Positions 38,939 to 50,677 of a stretch of 64,000 bases of DNA are shown here, in pieces. The notes under the pieces are model-generated. The model saw nothing but the letters and a program-made list of their open reading frames with translations. It was not told the DNA's origin and ran no database searches. The DNA is taken from contig LR746264.1 in NCBI GenBank assembly GCA_902729315.2, positions 1,590,378 through 1,654,377 of the forward strand, written 5' to 3'. How positions within the stretch are numbered: position 1 is the stretch's first letter; each line of letters starts with the position of its first letter. Position numbers and translations under genes: made by a program. The DNA comes from Spirodela intermedia. Lineage: Eukaryota > Streptophyta > Magnoliopsida > Alismatales > Araceae.

Positions 38939-39562
38939 TTCTAAGAACCCCTGTTCAATTTCCTTTCCAGTTGGTGCCACTACAACAGATGCTCGCAAAC
39001 CCTTGCTGTTTATGTGTCTTTGAGATACGAAATAAGTCAACATATTTTCTACCATGCTTAAATGGAAGCGAAAACAATATAAGTCAGCCAAAGTCAACGA
39101 AAACAATATAAGTCAGCCAAAGTCAGCGAAAACAATATAAGTCAGCCAAAGTCAGCGAAAACAATATAAGTCAGCCAAAGTCAGCGAAAACAATATAAGT
39201 CAGCCAAACAATATAACTCAAAACTCCTGTAGATCAATTCAAAATCTCTTTATTCTCAAATATTTCTCAAGGTAAAGGTGATTGTTTTATCTAGAACTTG
39301 ATGTTTTATACAAGTCTTGTCTTCCGTTTCATAATGCACTGCACAATGCCATAGACTCAAAAAGGTCCAAATATGTTTCATAGTTGAAATTCCTCAGTGT
39401 TTTAGCATCTCCATGGAGTTATAAACGAACCAGCAAAGAATGCGACTAAGAAAAGAAACTGAAGTTGGTAATGCAAGAAATCGTACCTTCACATCTATCT
39501 TCCCCAAAAAAGTTGGTACTTGGACCTTTCCACCAAGGCTAGCATGAATAATTTGTTGTACA
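38939..39562 (-). pseudogene. Possible DnaJ C-terminal-like exon remnants
   Basis: Two exon-like blocks have splice-type ends on the minus strand. The block at 39562-39487 reads IIHASLGGKVQVPTFLGKID, resembling the ILGGxVQVPTxxG part of DnaJ/GFA2-type C-terminal domains. The block at 39005-38939 reads KGLRASVVVAPTGKEIEQGF. The phases do not join directly, no J domain or CxxCxGxG zinc repeats were found nearby, and a tandem repeat lies between them. This is either a gene remnant or part of a gene I could not complete. The family assignment is weak. Confidence 0.3.
39066..39212. repeat. 29-base tandem repeat, about five copies
   Basis: The unit is GAAAACAATATAAGTCAGCC followed by AAAGTCAGC. 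The copies are near identical, and the last one is truncated. This indicates recent expansion. Confidence 0.92.
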
Positions 39563-40483
39563 CTAGAAAAAAATCAGAATTTTTATATACGCATGATTTC
39601 ATGACAGAAATCAGTTGTCCTCAATCCTAACAGGACAAGATGAGACACAGCCAATTTCAAATCAAATTCAACCCAACTTCAAATATCTCTAAAAATAATT
39701 TCATGTATCCGAATCCTCATGCCTGCCAACTCTCCATTGAATTTTCTTCAAAAGATTGTCCATTCTTTTTGAAGGCATCCGCTAGTTTTCTACACCTAAT
39801 AGGAAATATTTCTTCTTTATAAATGGAAGACTCAATTTCTATTTCCTTTTCTATTTTTATTTCTCCAAGTTCGAATGTGGGCCATAATAGAGCTTATCCA
39901 GCTCAGTCAATAATTATCCATAGTAATAAAAAATAAGTAGATTCTTTTTGTTAACTGTATATTATTTTGTTTTGTTGGACTGAGCTGTTCTTAAATTTAA
40001 ATAAAAAAGTATTGACAGCTCCCTACATGGTTGCCATCTTGTAACCACGTAGAATAATGATTCGCAAGAATCATTTTGCTTAGTTTCAGTCCCTCCAACT
40101 TTCCTATGTGCAAGAGATGGGAAGTAAATACCTATTTACTTGAGAAGGTGGCCCCCGAAAGAACAGAAGATTGCAGATATTTTATTCCATAGCTCTTATT
40201 TTCCACACTTAATTATGCCAAGGTTTTTCTTTTTCAGAGGAAATAATCTTTTTCACTGAAGAATATCGAATCATGCTCTCTATTCCCTATAAATCATTTT
40301 CTATCAATGGAGCTCCAACATGATATGTGGTTTGGAGCAGACTGATTTTTCCTACCAATATAGGCATACCAGCTCCTATTCCTCTCACCTACCAAATTTT
40401 ATTGTTCTTTCCAAATCAGAAGAACGAAATTCTAAGTAAGATCACGGTTCCTTGTCTGGGATTCTGTAAGGGGAGGATGTGGT

Positions 40484-41670
40484 TCAGCCTTCGTTCTGAA
40501 GGAGCTTTTCTTCATCTATTTCAAATGCTTTCATCGCCTGTTTAGGCTCTTCATTCATGGACAGCAGTTCAGTGCATCAATGGAGCTTCCGCAAAATCCT
40601 GTGCAAAGAAGAGATCGACAATCAATGGACACGTTCTGGGTCCATTTCCAAAATGTGGATCCCTCCCAGGATGGAATTCTGGTAAAGTCTCCTGCCAGAA
40701 AATAAGAAGGCAGAATCTTCTTGGGCACAATTCACAGGGATCATTAAAATTAGCAATGTAAAATTTTCAAGTACCTTACGAATCAAAAATAGGAAATCCT
40801 CTGTCAAAAGCTTTCCTCGTTTTAATGCAATATCCTGAGCTTTATGTGTCTATAGAAGGTTTGCAATGACCCAAACTGTGAGAAGAATAAAAGCAAGAGT
40901 AAAGCTTGAACTCGGAAAATAACTGTAAATAACAGGCACGATGAATTACTTCTTAGAATTCATGTTCGATTCCCTTTAAGACTAATGGAAACAGAGCCAA
41001 TCGAGGAAAGTGGACATGATGTTCAGAAGTAAGATACGAAAGATTGTAGAAAGAGATCCATTATAAAAGACACGCAGCTTAGTTGACTACATAAATAAAT
41101 TTCTCAATTTCAACATGAAATATATATCACTCATCAGAATATTTTCATCCCAGTCCAGTGGGAAACACATTAAATTAACAAAAACTATATTTGTGACCAC
41201 GATTTCAAGGAAAATTGTGTTTACAGAAGGGGGTGGGGAGGGGAGGGGCAATTGGGAATACCCATAACAAGATAAAGCATTATAAATATACCACAGGAAA
41301 TGAGAGTTTTTGTCAGTTGCTCATTTTTTTCGTTCAGAGAAATTTTGAAAAAGCTCTCTGGGAGTTCTAAAACCTCAAAATTAACTAGTCCATTTGACAA
41401 AAGATGAGAAAAACAAGCAAGCAGTTGGAGGAAATAAGATCTTTTTTCAAACCTCAGTTTGAAAGCAATTGGGATACTTTTTTCTTCTTCTTATTCCTCT
41501 GTGGCCAAGTGTTGGTATAGAGGAACGCACCAATTTCAGTGAGCTTTTATGCATCAAGGTTGTAGAAATATAGCCATTATTTATTTTAAGAGGGACTGAC
41601 AGCCACTTACCAAGTCAGTCACGTATTCAACAACAATGTCTTCCACCAGGACAACAGTCTCTGGAAGTGG
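40484..41670 (-). pseudogene. TAF13: TAF13 (TFIID subunit 13) pseudogene, three exons
   Basis: TAF13 is a small histone-fold subunit of TFIID that pairs with TAF11. Three exons keep splice borders: 41670-41611 (PLPETVVLVEDIVVEYVTDL), 40849-40775 (THKAQDIALKRGKLLTEDFL continuing into FLIRK) and 40598-40484. The third encodes the family C-terminus (CTELLSMNEE, then KAFEIDEEKL) and would be 38 codons. One extra T near its start shifts the frame, and the Arg codon before CTELL has become TGA. Two further changes (LKQAR to PKQAM) hit conserved residues. The first exon, with the usual MMYGFGDD motif, was not found upstream. Retained introns show a DNA-level duplicate, not a processed copy. A sequencing error could explain the extra T but not the stop as well. 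Confidence 0.8.
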
Positions 41671-43985
41671 CTGCAGAACGGAATCCGTCATTTTAAAAGA
41701 ACGGAAGATGGACATCAATGTACAGATAATAATAGCGCATACTAAGAGGGGCGTCAGAACCAGAGTGTTACCTTGAAAGCGCCTGTAGGTAAAAAATTGC
41801 TTCTAGAATTAATGTTATTAAGGAATTCGAAAGAAATTGTCTGTAAAAAGGTTTGTTGGTTTTAGATCCCTGCATAAAACTTCATTTATGAATTTTTTTT
41901 TCTTTTTTTTTTACTATCCTGCCAACTCCTTCACATTCATTACTGGCCAGTGTTCCAGTCAACAGATGAATGAAAAATATTTGTACCATATATTTCACAA
42001 TCATTTAATTATCGTGTTAAAAAAATTACATACTGAGAAAGCAAGTCCGTATGAGAGGGGGAGTACAGGTAAGTGTTTGGGATTTGGGAAGACCCCGACA
42101 GTGACGATGACAAGGATTTCCTTTTTGGGGGGAGAATAACAGCTCATGCAGAGGTTGTCAGGGAGAAGGATTTGGGTCTCAGAAGGAGGCTGGCATGTAA
42201 TATGCTTTTGGGCTTACAGAAAGTCAGATCTTGAACATTACTACTGTGGGAAGAGTGAGTCCAAAAGAGATGAGCGAACCTGATACTCAGGAAAACAAAG
42301 AAACCTAGTGTAAGATGTTAGAGACAGAGTCATGTGTATTGCAAACAGAGGAAGGAGGGAACTCAAGACTTGGAGCTCAAGAAGAGGGGAAGGGAGGCAG
42401 TCAATCAATTTAGGATGATGCCATCATTCTCACCTGACCTCCAATTATTGTTAAGAGAACCAACCTCAGCCACCAGTCAATTGACTGAAATAAGGGATTG
42501 AGATGGAATGACTACACAATAACAGTTTACTAAGGATGGGAATTTTATAACCAATGAAAAAAATAGGCGTAGTATTGGAGATGTTTAAAGGGAAATAAAG
42601 AAAAAAACATTATTTTATGCGTTTCTCAACGATGAATCAATAGATCACCCATAGAACACAAGAGAGTTTTGATAGAGTTCAATGAGTTTAATATCAAATT
42701 ATTCGATCATACCAATGAAGACTAATCAGTGCTGTGAGCAGCATTATAGCTTTAACGGTCCTAGTAAGCACATAAAGGTCTCCTCCGACCTACACGACTC
42801 TGGGGACCGTTGAAAAAGCCAATTTGATCTTTGTATGGTTATACACAAAGATGGTTGGGTAGGGATTCAAAGAAAAGAATAATGGGGCAAAGGTTGTATG
42901 GTCTCAGGAAAAGTATGCATTATTTTTTATTGAAGCCTCTTAACCCTGAATTTGTGGAGATCTAGAGATGATAGTCCTCTGTTGCTTCTTGTTTTTTTTT
43001 TGTTCGGGTGGAATAATTTCTTAGTACAAGATAGATATTATTCCATTTGAGCCCAAATGGGGTAAGCAAATTGAGGATGGTTCTTCAAAACCACATTTCC
43101 TCTCATATGAAATCAAAAATTAAGAACATTTATTTATATATGGTTCTTCCACGATGTAACTCTGGTGTTTAACCTCTGTCACAAAGACGTCAACTGGGCA
43201 GTAGAATAATCCGACATGAATAGGTTCAATTAGTTGATAACAGGAATCCAATGGCAAAGCTTTCCAATCAAGGGGATAGAACAAAAAACTGACTGCTGAG
43301 CAGTAGACTGGAACTGCATCCGCCGACGGTTAAGTGCTCTGAGAATTGGTTAAGTGGACAGAAGAAACCTGATCGCGGAAAAGATTGTCAATGCAGTAAA
43401 TGGTGCAAAAGAAGTACTACGGACCGAAGATGCAGCGCCATCAGTATGCTTCTTTTTGCAATCCGACGAGCATTTTGGTAGTATCAATGTAAGAATTTAG
43501 CTGGAGAAGTAAACTATGTTGTGATCGATCATTCAGCACTAAAGTTTCCCAATCTCATCAGAAAAAGTACAACACTCGGAACACTTGCAACAAGAAAATT
43601 TTGAGACTACTTGCTATAAGAGGAAAGAAAAATCAAGCTAAGAAGATGCAAAAGAAAACACATTTTAGAAAAAAAATGAAGAGCTAACAGATTCTCTTAA
43701 CCAATCAGCATAAGGAAAGGTATGCGCGCGAGAAGACCCAAATTTTCTCCATAGGATATGAAATATAGGCCAATACAAGGAAGGATTGCTTGTCCTCATC
43801 TTTAAGCTAGTTACCCTCTGCATTCAATCTTCACTCTGCAAATAACTCAGACTGGAAATCACTGATCATCACCCAATACAACCGAGCTTAGCTGACTTCT
43901 GGCCGCTTCTTCAAAGGAATCCAATCCGGATAGGAAGAGCCCTGACTTTGATCATCCGAGTTTGATGAGTTAAATCGGAAATATT
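41671..43985. other. Intergenic, nothing recognised
   Basis: I found no gene, RNA or repeat array that I can support here. It includes homopolymeric T runs near 41900 and AT-rich filler. Confidence 0.5.
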
Positions 43986-43989
43986 AAAG

Positions 43990-44475
43990 CAACCAAAAGC
44001 GCTGCTGGCGAGAATGGCCTACCGTACAGGGCTCGAGAATGCTCGTTCAGTTGCATTGGGGATCATCTCTCTCTCCAAATCCACAGACCATATGGTGTGC
44101 TCCACGCAGACCCATTCCGTGGGTTTGACCAAAAACCCATCTGCGGCGGGCTGCCCAGCACGCGACATGCGGCAACCTGAAAAAAAATACTGATCAATAT
44201 GAAGACAGAATGGAAATATCGAACGAAATAACAGCTTAAAAAAATACGCACTAAAAGCATAAGTCTTAGATGTCTCAATGGAGATAATTGTAGACTGAGA
44301 TGGGGCCTCAGAAACACCATTCAGAACGTTCCCGGACTCAGTCCGGAAGTTCCTGCTGCTCAGAGCGAGAGGGAGAGAGAGGGCGACGTTGACTTCTACG
44401 TCGGGGATTGACTATATTTCTGTCAACTAAACTAGACGGATATTTTTCGTCCAGAAAATAACGGCGGATGGCGAC
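43990..44475 (-). repeat. Inverted copy of the segment at 56750-57240
   Basis: Both copies share the GACGTTGACTTCTACGTCGG block, a stretch with GGAAGTTCCTGCTGCTCAGA and the CCATATGGTGTGCTCCACGC block. The copy here is the reverse complement of the right-hand one. Intron-like T-rich sequence with a TGCAG end lies between the conserved parts. The parts look like exons of an unidentified gene, but no family was recognised. Confidence 0.65.
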
Positions 44476-44488
44476 CAAAACAATCGAG

Positions 44489-44790
44489 AATGCCAGTTCG
44501 CCCCCTACTTCCCCCCAGGCCAGCCCACATTTTTCGAGAATCCCGCAGCCTCTTCGGTGTCAGCAGCATTCGAGAATGCCCCCTACTTCCCTCTCTACGA
44601 TCCGCTCCCATGCACTCCATCATCTATGAGTCCCCGCTTCCTTGTCAAAGGCTGCGCGGGTGACGTGCGCCATCTCTAGAAGTAACTCTGCTCTGCTCTG
44701 CTCTGCTCCGCACAAAATAAAGCTCACTTGTCTCACCGAACAGATGGCTTCGTACCACTACTCAGAGAATGGCTCCTTGCCCATCGACGA
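44489..44790 (+). pseudogene. LBD pseudogene fused to a TTC38 fragment
   Basis: The sequence starts inside the LOB zinc motif (CQFAPYFP codons) and continues through a damaged GAS block, in which a FENA/APYFP piece is repeated. It then covers the MHSIIYES region and a SYHYSENGS stretch. It lacks the first cysteines and has frame breaks and an internal CTCTG repeat. At about 44790 it passes directly into TTC38 exon 7 in reverse orientation. Confidence 0.75.
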
Positions 44791-47230
44791 TGGAGAATGG
44801 CCTTCCAAGAAACATACGAGGACATGCCACCAATTATGGGTGTACCTAGCAGAATGATCAACTTTTTCTCAAACCAAGGCCGCATAGAAACAAGCCATGA
44901 AGTAACATAGAAAAACATAGTACATGGATGAGCAGCAATCAACCTAGGAAGGAGCATAGGCTCCCATGATTTTTTTCTACAGCCTCCTTGAAATGTCAAT
45001 CATTTTGTCATACATGCATAGCTGCAAACAAATTCAAAAGGTACATGTGTAAGTCAATAAAGGGCATAAAAAGACAGAACTATAGAGCAAGTAGAGATAA
45101 AACTGATAAAAATGTAAGAAAATTCAATGAATGCTCATTGGTCATGTGACTCCATTAATTTCTCACATATCAAATGAATCATTGTGCTACACCGAATTAC
45201 ATACTGCATCTACAGTTACCACCTCTCCAGCAATGGTTTTCATTGTTTCTGCACTTTGGGTGGCTGAGCTTTTACAATGTAATTTATCAGAATTCATGTT
45301 GATAGGTAGAGTAAATGGTAATTTGTGTTTGTTTCACGAACAACAAGCCTCACAAGTAATCTTAGTGAGGTGATGAGTCATTGGCAACTTCAAATTTGTT
45401 AATGATAGTGGAGAGCATTTTTGTTTTCAAGGTAGAACATAATTTTTTTCCTCTGCAAAAATGTGAAGATTATATACTATGGAAACTGCCTTGGAACCAT
45501 GCTAAGAATTCACACAGCCACATATGGAGCAGCCTCCCCATGAGCCTTATATTTTAAGATAAAAATTGGTTGTAGGACTCACTTGATTCATACATGATTT
45601 CTAAAACGTGATAGTAATAAGCTTAAAAACGTTGGATAGATGAACAAGGGAAAGGTGTGTCTTCCTATTTCTTTCTTCGTTCTTGGGGATGCTCTGAGGA
45701 TCTATAATGAAGATAGTACATATAGTTCTATATTTTTAATTTTAGAAAATTATATAAGAATAAAAAATATAACAATGACCTAATTACTACCATTTTTGTT
45801 TCAATTTTATATCCCAATGACTCTAATAGGGGAAAACCAAGGAGATTATCAAATTCAAAACCACTTGCTGCTTGTATATTAGTTCACAAGTTTCCTATGA
45901 CTTCAAAATGATGGTAAATATATGATTGCTTCAACTCACTTGAAGCATTTTAGACTTCAAATAAAATCCTCCTTTACAAATGTTAGAACATATAAAGTAC
46001 CATCAATAAGCACAACAACTGATTTTGTTGGTTAAACACAAGTCACTGAGAAAACTCTAATTATCTCATCTAATTCAACAGAACTCCAATTGTCCATGTC
46101 AACATGCATTGCCCTAGGACTAATACCCACAAATCCATAAATGATAGAATGTCCAACATTGATGATTGTGGCTTTGAGACACCATCTCTACCCACAATCA
46201 TAAATTGTAGAAATAAACAAATTTTGATCTAAATTGGCCGATTCATAAAAAAAATACATGCTAACATATCCAAACATGAACATAATCAGTCATCACTAGC
46301 TTTAATCAACAACTAATCAGAAAGCTAAACATAAATAGGGGTCAAATCAAATGAAAATTTGTTGAAATCATGAAATCTATGATCTTTCTGGAAAAAAAAA
46401 AGTTCCCAACCTAAAATTATTGGTCAATCTTGCAAAAATTTCAGCTAGAGTGAGCACAAGAAATGTTTTCCTCCTAATCCAATTTTGGATTTTTTTTTTC
46501 TCCACAATGATAAAATAGAGTTGCCCAAGATTGGAACCACTTAATCTTAGGCTGCACAAAACCCTACACTACAATACTATTGATACAATTACATAAATTC
46601 AAACACCTAATCCAACAACTCATGAAATAATAGCAAGATCCAGCTTATCAGATTACATTTGACCCATCCAATGCTAATCCATGCTTTTAAATCTTAATGA
46701 TGGGGTGAGAGTTTTGCTATGGAATCATTCACTAATAAACAATGAAAAGAATAGGGAGTGAAATAATTGAGCTTCTTTGCTCATTGCCAGATTACAAATG
46801 AGTTCTGATTATCTTATCATGCACAAGATTAGAAGGATATAACCTCTGATCTAGAAGGGATCCATCAGCTTGATGGCTATGGCTCCCAATCATATTGAAG
46901 CAAAGTTTAGAAAACTTATGGTGAAAGGAAAACCCACTAGGGTTATTGGTATATAAGTTGATGCATTCAATTCATAAGATAAAAATTCAAGGTGCTATAT
47001 ATAAATAGGTTTACAATACCCATTCAAAGAGAGGACCAACCAGCATTTTTACTGTGCAATCCTTAATTATGCTCAAAATTTACATTCTTGAACCTCAAGT
47101 TGGAATATTTTAGTCCATTATATTTTCAAGGGGGATCATGTCCAATAGATACACTTGGAAGAACAAGAAATTATGAGAAAATCTGAAATGGATCAAACAA
47201 AAACCATATTCACAACTAAATTTTCATGTA
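44790..47230 (-). pseudogene. TTC38 pseudogene fragment C (exons 6-7, introns)
   Basis: The 5' part of exon 7 (about 44846-44790) and a heavily mutated exon 6 (about 45018-44930) are followed by intron sequence like 32500-33400. Near 46040-46090 it jumps to sequence like 35200-36000, so exons 4 and 5 are deleted. No frame survives. Confidence 0.75.
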
Positions 47231-47865
47231 TATAGCAAGAGAGAGAGAGAGAGAGAGAGAGAGGTAGTTGATGTTTGTCTTGGAATCACTGCAGCTATCT
47301 TTGATATTATCACTGAACTATATGGTTGTTTTGCCACTGTTTTGATTATTCAAGGAATGGTAAAAGTGGTGACCCTTTGAATATGACTTGCAGCTTTTTT
47401 TTTTGAGTTTATAGAAATTGAAACAAAATGAGTGAAAAAATGTATTTATATTTATAGGAAATCAGTACGAATGTATATAATCAGCAATAGATGAAAGAAC
47501 CCATATTACCTTTTCCTTCAAAATAAGATGAAAAGTATATTATCTTTTACAATTTAATTGGTTTAAACTAAACCCAATATTAATGCAAACATTGTGATGA
47601 GTCAAAGATGGTGACCTAAGTTATTGTAGAACAAAGTTTTTACACATCAAGCATTAAGAAGGGCATGTGTGGCATGAATATCTACGAAGAGGTTTTTTCT
47701 TGTTAAAAACTTTGAATAGGTTTAGATGAAGGTTGTTATCCTTGGTCAACCTTAGGATGTTTTAAAGATTTCTATTCTAGTACACTATAAATTATGGCTG
47801 GTTTTCCTAAATTATGTTCAGCATTGCAGAAAATATAAAATTAACATGGTTAATAGACATGCCAT

Positions 47866-47901
<36 letters not shown>

Positions 47902-48440
47902 TAGATATGTGACTACAATACTAAAATGAGATTTGATTCCTTCCCAAGTGACAATAGTGTAGAGCATGTATCATAAAATAGATACTACAGCTTCAATAAA
48001 GCACTTATAAGTGGAGAAACATTAGTGACAAAATAATCGTTTAGTGCTCATAAAATTAACTTCTGAATTGCTTTTGGGCAATCATGTTTCTGCTTACTTT
48101 CATTCTAAAGTTCACTTAGAATACTACCACTCCTTCACTAGGTTGATGATTTTAATGTACAACAAAGATCAACTTGTTGTTAAACTTGGGCATAAGTAAT
48201 GTGATTCAGTCATTGTATTTAAATCACTCAAATTTATAATAAAAAACAAGAGAAGCTTTATATTTTAATTTTTAGAAGTTATTTTTTATGGAAATATATT
48301 AATTAAAACCTAAAACAATTTTTTAAATTTATAGTCGATTTTCAAGGTCGATCTCACTAAAGTACGCAAGGAATTTTGAGCGAAATTTCAGGATTTTAAT
48401 TTTCTAAAGGAAAAATTAAAAAATTATTTATATATTAACG
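47230..48440 (+). repeat. AT-rich upstream arm of LBD copy 4
   Basis: It is inverted relative to 12.7-14.0 and 26.2-27.7 kb and in the same orientation as 18.6-20.2 kb. It includes a (GA)n run at 47238-47263 and a TATA/GAGA run near 47868-47905. Confidence 0.75.
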
Positions 48441-49280
48441 AATGGGCCAGGCTAAGGCAAAATCAGGCAGTGCCGAATTTTATACGTTCTTTTGTTTAAA
48501 TAATCCGATGTGGGACAAAAGCACAGGCCATCATCCCCTCCCTCGCCCCCATCTCGCCTTCCCGCTGCCAATCCACCTTCCAGCCACCTCCACCCACGTG
48601 ATCTCCCTCCGTCGCCGCCATTCCACCGCCGTCGCCACCATCTCCCTCCGTCTTCGCCGGACCGCCGTTCCCCCCCGCCTACTCCTCCCCCGACCGAGAC
48701 AGCCGCCCGGACCGGCGCCCACAGTTAGGGCACAAATAGTGGCCAACCGTTGTTGGGCCGCCAAGCTACCGGCCCATTACTGGGATTACGCCGTCACATG
48801 CTACCGGGCTCGGATTCGGATCGCCACACGCCGGGCAACTCCGTTGGATCCAGACTGAAGCCCGATCAGCGGCCAGTGCTCCGGTCGGCAGTCTACGGTC
48901 TCCGCAGTCAAGGCCTAACTCAACAAGAACGATCCACAACAAACATCGTTGAACGATTATCCGGTTGGAGAGAGAGAGATAGAGGGGAGGGAAGGGGAGG
49001 GAGGGAGAGGGAAAGAGAAGAGAGAGAGAGAGACGGGGGGAGAGAGAAAGAGAAGAGAGAGAGAGACGAGGGGGAGGAAGAGAGTTCCAAGAAGGATGCA
49101 CAACAAACTAAATGATGCTGTCTTCGTCATCCTCGAGCCTTTTATTTATGCTGACCCCTTCCGGACGACCCCCCACCCCCCAAGCCTCCTTCCCTATCTC
49201 TCTCCCCCTGTTGCTCGCTCATTCGCTGGCTCTCTCTCTCTCTCTCTCTGTGAATGTAGAGAGAGAAACAAGGAGAGTAG
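48441..49280 (+). promoter_or_regulatory. GC-rich leader of LBD copy 4
   Basis: This is the conserved CGCC-rich leader followed by long GA-rich tracts (48968-49085). A TTTTATTTATGCTG element near 49140 and a CT tract (49230-49250) precede the ATG at 49281. Confidence 0.55.
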
Positions 49281-49830
49281 ATGACGGCGAACCGGGGGGG
49301 TGAACCAGGCCTGCTTCATCTGCAGCCTCCAGCGCCGCAGATGCCGCTCCGAGTGCCAGTTCGCCCCCTTCTCCCCTCCGACCAGCCCAACGGTTCGAGA
49401 ACGCCAACCGCCTCTTCGGCGTCACCAACATTCTCAAGATCCTCTCCAGCATCGATCCTTCTATTCAAACCGACCCCATACGCACCATCATCTACGAGTC
49501 CGATTTCGCGCTCATTTACCCGTCGAAGGCTGCTTGGGCGTCATCGCCATCTCTTGCACCAACTCCGCTGTGCAGAAATGGAGCTCGCCTTCCTCACCGT
49601 TCAGATCGCCCACCACCGCTCCCAAATGGAGGAGCTCGCCTTCTTCACCAATCAGGACCACCACCCTCCCAAATGGAGCACGTTGACTCCAATCATCCCA
49701 GAGAAACCAGGTAATTTAGTTCATCCGCTTTTCATCTCTCTTTTTCCAGTCTTTCGGCTATCTTTAATCCGCCGCATTGCTCATCGTCCTTGTTTTTCTT
49801 ATGGGTCCAGCTCTGAGTAATCCAAGATCA
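49281..49830 (+). pseudogene. LBD copy 4, frameshifted pseudogene
   Basis: It is most like copy 2. A frame break near 49300 (in a G run) separates the ATG from the zinc-motif frame (CFICSLQRRRCRSEC). A second break after the QFAPF codons moves the GAS block into another frame, and further indels follow in the YES/VEGC region. A short segment (MEELAF/HHPPKWS) is duplicated before the GTAATT donor at about 49711. The TAA in the second-exon position is shared with copy 2. Confidence 0.8.
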
Positions 49831-50207
49831 CAGAGGAGGCGGAGCCAGAAGACGCTTCAGGAACTGAGGTTAAGATTGAGGCCGAGCACATCACTCGAAG
49901 AAACCTTGTTATCAAGAACAGAGACAATTAACACAAAGACCTTTCTCTCTCTCTCTCCCTCTACAACCGAATATGTCGAGTTGACCAAAGTTGCTCACCA
50001 CAGGATTCATGGCGGCGTCGGGAGGCTGTTAGAGACTCGTTGAACGGCCTTGAAGACGCGGACATACTTGTAGGATTTCGAAAAACATGGAGCGGGAAGA
50101 TCTGCAGACGCTCTCTCTCTCGCTCTCTCCCTATTTATTCTTCGTCCTGGTTTCCTTTCTGTCTCTCTGACTGTATGACTGTAGAGAGGGAAACAGGGAG
50201 AGATAGG
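49831..50207 (+). other. 3' remains of LBD copy 4 and leader of copy 5
   Basis: Positions about 50015-50200 recur nearly unchanged at about 55125-55290, where they directly follow the gypsy relic. The segment holds GAAGACGCGGACATACTTGT, a CT tract and a CCCTATTTATTCTTCGTCC element. Confidence 0.65.
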
Positions 50208-50677
50208 ATGATGTCGAAGGAGGGGCCGAACCAGGCTTGCACCGCCTGCGAGTTCCAGCACCGCAAGCGCGGCGCCGAGCGCCATTTAGCCCTCTACTTC
50301 CCCACAGACCAGCCAACGCTTTTCGAGAACGCCCACAGCCTCTTCGGCGTCAGCAACATACTCAAGATCCTTCTCTGCGATCTGAAGCCCTGACATCCAT
50401 CATCTACGAGTCCAACCATCGCGCCTACTTCCCCGACAAAGGCTGCGCGGGAGCCATCCGCCATGTCGCGAACCAAGTCTGCTCCGCACTACAGGAGCTC
50501 GGTTCCCTCAATGAACAGATCGCTTCGTACCACCGCTCGGAGAACGGCTCCTTCTCCGGCGGCGACGGCGACGGTGCAGCCATATCTCAGCTGTGGAAGG
50601 AGATAGCTGCCTTATCCCAGAATATGTATGATGGTCAGTTGTACCTTGGCCCCCAGCAGCCCAGCGAAAACGAGTAA
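50208..50677 (+). pseudogene. LBD copy 5, pseudogene with 16-base deletion and lost zinc cysteines
   Basis: The ATG and first codons are kept (MMSKEGPNQACTACEFQHRK), but the third and fourth zinc cysteines are Arg (KRGAER). A 16-base deletion between two GATCCT repeats after the NILKIL codons shifts the frame to a stop at about 50393. The rest of the LOB domain and the DGQLYLGPQQPSENE tail continue in another frame to 50677. The final Lys codon is Glu, as in copy 6. Confidence 0.85.

Noticed and set aside
43880-43980. Short minus-strand frame ending WIPLKKRPEVS
   Set aside because: About 30 codons between stops, with no recognised family and no supporting splice partner.
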